From Candidatus Sumerlaeota bacterium (GTDB lineage: Bacteria; Sumerlaeota; Sumerlaeia; Sumerlaeales; Sumerlaeaceae): a stretch of DNA of 64,000 nucleotides. The stretch is taken from positions 1 to 64,000 of the forward strand of contig JAAZBM010000013.1 in the NCBI GenBank assembly GCA_012513815.1. Direction: 5' to 3'. Under the pieces are notes generated by a model. That model searched no databases. It was not told where the DNA came from and saw only the letters and a program-made list of their open reading frames with translations. The translations under genes were made by a program, and so were the position numbers. Below, in pieces: positions 61,857 through 64,000 of this stretch (positions are counted from its first letter, which is position 1; each line of letters opens with the position of its first letter).

Positions 61857-63154
61857 TTCTTCTTCGCCGTGTTGCCTTGCAAGAATTTCTGTGCACGCTC
61901 TCTATAGTCTTTCGCTCTTTCAGGTTGATTGGTTTCATCCGCGAGACTGGCGCCTAAGGTATATGCATCCTTTGTCACTTCCAAATTCAGTGACTTGTCA
62001 AGGAGCTTTGTCGCTTCGACAAAAATCGTTTTCGCTTCGTTATTCTTGCCATCCTTCTTAAGCTGTTTTCCCTTGTGGTACATAGCGTTTGCCAGATAGA
62101 GACAGCTTTGTGGGTTGTCTTGGTTGCAATCCAGAGCCTTTTTGTAATACATGATTGCATTGTCGATATTGTTGTCGGTATTGGTGCTGAGGGTTATTGT
62201 TCCAATGCCGATATAGGCTTTCACGTAATACGGATTTGCCTTCGGATCCTTCTCCGGTTGTTTGACATCTTTCAACTCCGAGCCAAGCTTCCGGAGCATA
62301 TCGTCGTAGCGTTTGTCCTTGAGCAGTTGCTCGAGATTGGAGATTGCCTGTGGCGACAGCGTCGGTTGAGTGGGCTTCGTGTTGAATTTGACGTAGCAGG
62401 TTGCAATGCAAGTGATGAAGAACAGAAACATACACGCCCAGCATATGAGGCGGAATGGCGTAATTTGAAATATGTTGAGGATTCGGTTCAATTTTGCTCC
62501 AAAAGAATCTACGCGTGGTGTCAATGCCGGAGCTTTACGTCCGGATTTGCTTTTGCGCGGTTGTGTGGTGTTTGCTGTGTTGTCGTTGTCTAAATTGTTG
62601 TCATCATATGAGACTTGCCCGGTTGGTTCGTTAATCCACATCGGCATGGGAACTCCGTTCCCCTCGTCGCCTGTTGTGTTGTCCACGATGTGCGGGTATT
62701 CTTGTTGAGCTTTTCGTCTGCGTGACGCGGGCTGTTGCTCCACGGGTTCTGCGTATGCGTCGTAAACAGGTTGTTGTGGCATCGGCTGTTGTTCGGACTT
62801 GTTTTTTCTGGCAGATTTATTCTGCAATGGGTCAACACCGCCTTCCCATGGCGCAAGCTGATCCACTGGTCTCTCAACGGGCTGATTTGATTTTGTAGCG
62901 ACATAAGTCCCGAGGCCATAACGGTCTGTTGAACCAAAGACTTCGGAGTCTTCGTCTTGTCGTAGTATTCTGTTGCGTTGGCGGTTGCCTGCCAACTTAA
63001 TCATCGCGAGAAGACGAAGCGTTGCTTCATTTTCGGGATCCATCGTCAATGCACGTTGAGCGATGGCTTTTGCTGCCGCAAAATCCCCATCTTTATAAGC
63101 CAAGTTGGCAGAATTCAGTAAGTTGTTAACTTCTTTATCCGGTGCATTATCCAT
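61853..63154 (-). CDS. TPR protein with a single membrane helix, function unknown
   Basis: A 433-residue protein. An N-terminal TPR unit (about 5-55, LAYKDGDFAAAKAIAQRALT) is followed by a long low-complexity Gln/Pro/Asn-rich linker (75-225) and a transmembrane helix (about 240-265). The C-terminal TPR array (about 280-433) contains IDNAIMYYKKALDCNQDNPQ and LYLANAMYHKGKQLKKDG. With TPRs on both sides of the membrane it may scaffold a complex. It is translationally coupled to rpe (ATGA). Confidence 0.75.
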   Translation of the reverse strand: MDNAPDKEVNNLLNSANLAYKDGDFAAAKAIAQRALTMDPENEATLRLLAMIKLAGNRQRNRILRQDEDSEVFGSTDRYGLGTYVATKSNQPVERPVDQLAPWEGGVDPLQNKSARKNKSEQQPMPQQPVYDAYAEPVEQQPASRRRKAQQEYPHIVDNTTGDEGNGVPMPMWINEPTGQVSYDDNNLDNDNTANTTQPRKSKSGRKAPALTPRVDSFGAKLNRILNIFQITPFRLICWACMFLFFITCIATCYVKFNTKPTQPTLSPQAISNLEQLLKDKRYDDMLRKLGSELKDVKQPEKDPKANPYYVKAYIGIGTITLSTNTDNNIDNAIMYYKKALDCNQDNPQSCLYLANAMYHKGKQLKKDGKNNEAKTIFVEATKLLDKSLNLEVTKDAYTLGASLADETNQPERAKDYRERAQKFLQGNTAKKK

Positions 63155-63207
63155 TGTAAAACGAAGTTCTTCCTAACCTAATCATTACATCAAGACCTGC
63201 ATAATTG

Positions 63208-64000
63208 TCATAGCGACTGACTTTTTCTGAGACGTGTCACGCGAATGACGCCTTTGCTCTGAGACAGTTTTTTGCAGACTCTGCTCAATTGACTGGAGCC
63301 AGATATTTCGAGGGTAAACAAGCCATGGAAAACATTGTCGCGCGATTCCGAATTGACTCCGGAAATCGAGATGTTTTCACTGGCGATAACGCCTGCCAAG
63401 TCGCTGAGTAATCCTTTGCGATCGTTACATTCTAGCCGCACTTGAACGCTTCTGGTCGTTGGATTCATGAGATCCCATGACGCGACAAGCACGCGTCCGG
63501 AAGGGCTGCGACCCTTGAGCTTCGTGATGTTTTTGCAGGACGTTGTGTGGATGGTCACGCCTTTGCCGACTGTCACATATCCGACAATATCCTCGCCCGG
63601 GAGCGGGTTGCAGCATTTCGCGAAACGAATCTCCGCGTTTGAGATGCCGCCGACGATGACTCCTTTTGCGGACTGAATGCTTTTGTTGGGAACCTTTGGC
63701 GTTTTTGCTTGTTTCGCCTGCAAGTCTTCTGCCCAGCATCTCGAGATAATCTGCGCTGTTGTCAGCGTCCCGAGGCCAATCTCCGCAATGGCGTTTTCGA
63801 ATTTGGTGACACGGAGAATTTTGATATGTGGGGTGATGTGGCTCTCGATGGAGGCCCAATCCGTATTCAACCCTTTGACCCTTAGCGTTCGGGCAAGCAT
63901 TTCCTTGCCTCGCTTGAAGTTGATTTCATATTCGCAAGTGCGGAGATAGTGACGAATCCTCGACCACGCTCGAGCGGTTTTGGCGATTTGTAGCCAATCT
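63208..64000 (-). CDS. RelA/SpoT-family (p)ppGpp synthetase/hydrolase, C-terminal part
   Basis: The 3' 263 codons of a Rel-type protein; the gene runs off the right edge and the catalytic domains lie outside. At the edge the frame reads DWLQIAKTARAWSRIRHYL, then EINFKRGKEML, the helical region after the TGS domain. The zinc-finger/RIS part has FAKCCNPLPGEDIVGYVTVG and TIHTTSCKNI, and a C-terminal ACT domain has NDRKGLLSDLAGVIASENI. The protein thus has the full regulatory end of long RSH enzymes. It is separated from the TPR gene by 53 bp. Confidence 0.93.
   Translation of the reverse strand, partial: DWLQIAKTARAWSRIRHYLRTCEYEINFKRGKEMLARTLRVKGLNTDWASIESHITPHIKILRVTKFENAIAEIGLGTLTTAQIISRCWAEDLQAKQAKTPKVPNKSIQSAKGVIVGGISNAEIRFAKCCNPLPGEDIVGYVTVGKGVTIHTTSCKNITKLKGRSPSGRVLVASWDLMNPTTRSVQVRLECNDRKGLLSDLAGVIASENISISGVNSESRDNVFHGLFTLEISGSSQLSRVCKKLSQSKGVIRVTRLRKSQSL

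Overview
The window looks like chromosomal DNA of a Gram-negative, probably anaerobic, carbohydrate-using bacterium of moderate GC. Supporting signs are a BamD-like lipoprotein, exported glycosidases, an O-antigen-ligase-like protein, a lone prepilin of the kind common in the PVC group and neighbouring phyla (Planctomycetes, Lentisphaerae, Sumerlaeota), oxygen-sensitive ThiH, and a bacterial deoxyhypusine-synthase-like protein. The phylum is inference only. Most genes are ordinary single-copy housekeeping genes in compact operons with clear Shine-Dalgarno sites.

Layout. 1-165 is the leader-distal end of a type I-C-like CRISPR array with a decayed last repeat, followed by tRNA-Leu. 0.5-3.9 kb is a purH / GH2 glycosidase unit (minus). 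4.1-7.6 kb holds tRNA-Ala, a DMT transporter with a histidine-rich tail flanked by copies of a dispersed repeat, a lone prepilin and an orphan substrate-binding protein. 7.8-10.6 kb is guaB3-guaA (IMP to GMP). 10.4-12.5 kb is a small island at the 3' end of guaA, bounded by two 144-bp copies of the guaA tail and carrying an AIPR-type phage-resistance gene and a small XRE regulator. 12.6-15.0 kb is an accessory strip: Lnu-like nucleotidyltransferase, PNPOx-like protein, a Nei/Fpg homologue without the catalytic proline, and a broken chloramphenicol acetyltransferase gene. 15.05-18.7 kb is a TPP-riboswitch-controlled thiSFGHE operon.

18.8-27.1 kb carries flavodoxin, GrpB, pyrC-glgP, a GH27 alpha-galactosidase with NPCBM domain and a WecA-like transferase. 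27.2-38.9 kb is one long minus-strand unit: argC, Rieske protein, lysC, DHS-like protein, anchored beta-sandwich protein, HAD phosphatase, glycerol-1-phosphate-dehydrogenase-like protein, membrane glycosyltransferase-like protein and a c-di-GMP phosphodiesterase. 39-49.4 kb (plus) has a HEAT-like secreted protein, O-antigen ligase-like protein, PaaK, an ACT protein, isocitrate dehydrogenase, a Gfo/Idh oxidoreductase, YjbQ, a STAS protein, dxr and an omega-like protein. 49.5-53.4 kb is creatininase plus a sugar ABC transporter. 53.6-60.4 kb has ychF, gpmA, a PMT-like transferase, accBC and a MacB-type permease. 60.4-64 kb (minus) has the 3' part of relA/spoT, a TPR membrane protein, rpe and a BamD-like lipoprotein.

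The most notable object is the guaA-tail island. Its two guaA tails differ at 9 of 144 positions, all synonymous, so one tail is a functional guaA end brought in from a related lineage. Between them lies a two-gene putative defence module with a perfect 18-bp palindrome between the genes and no integrase.
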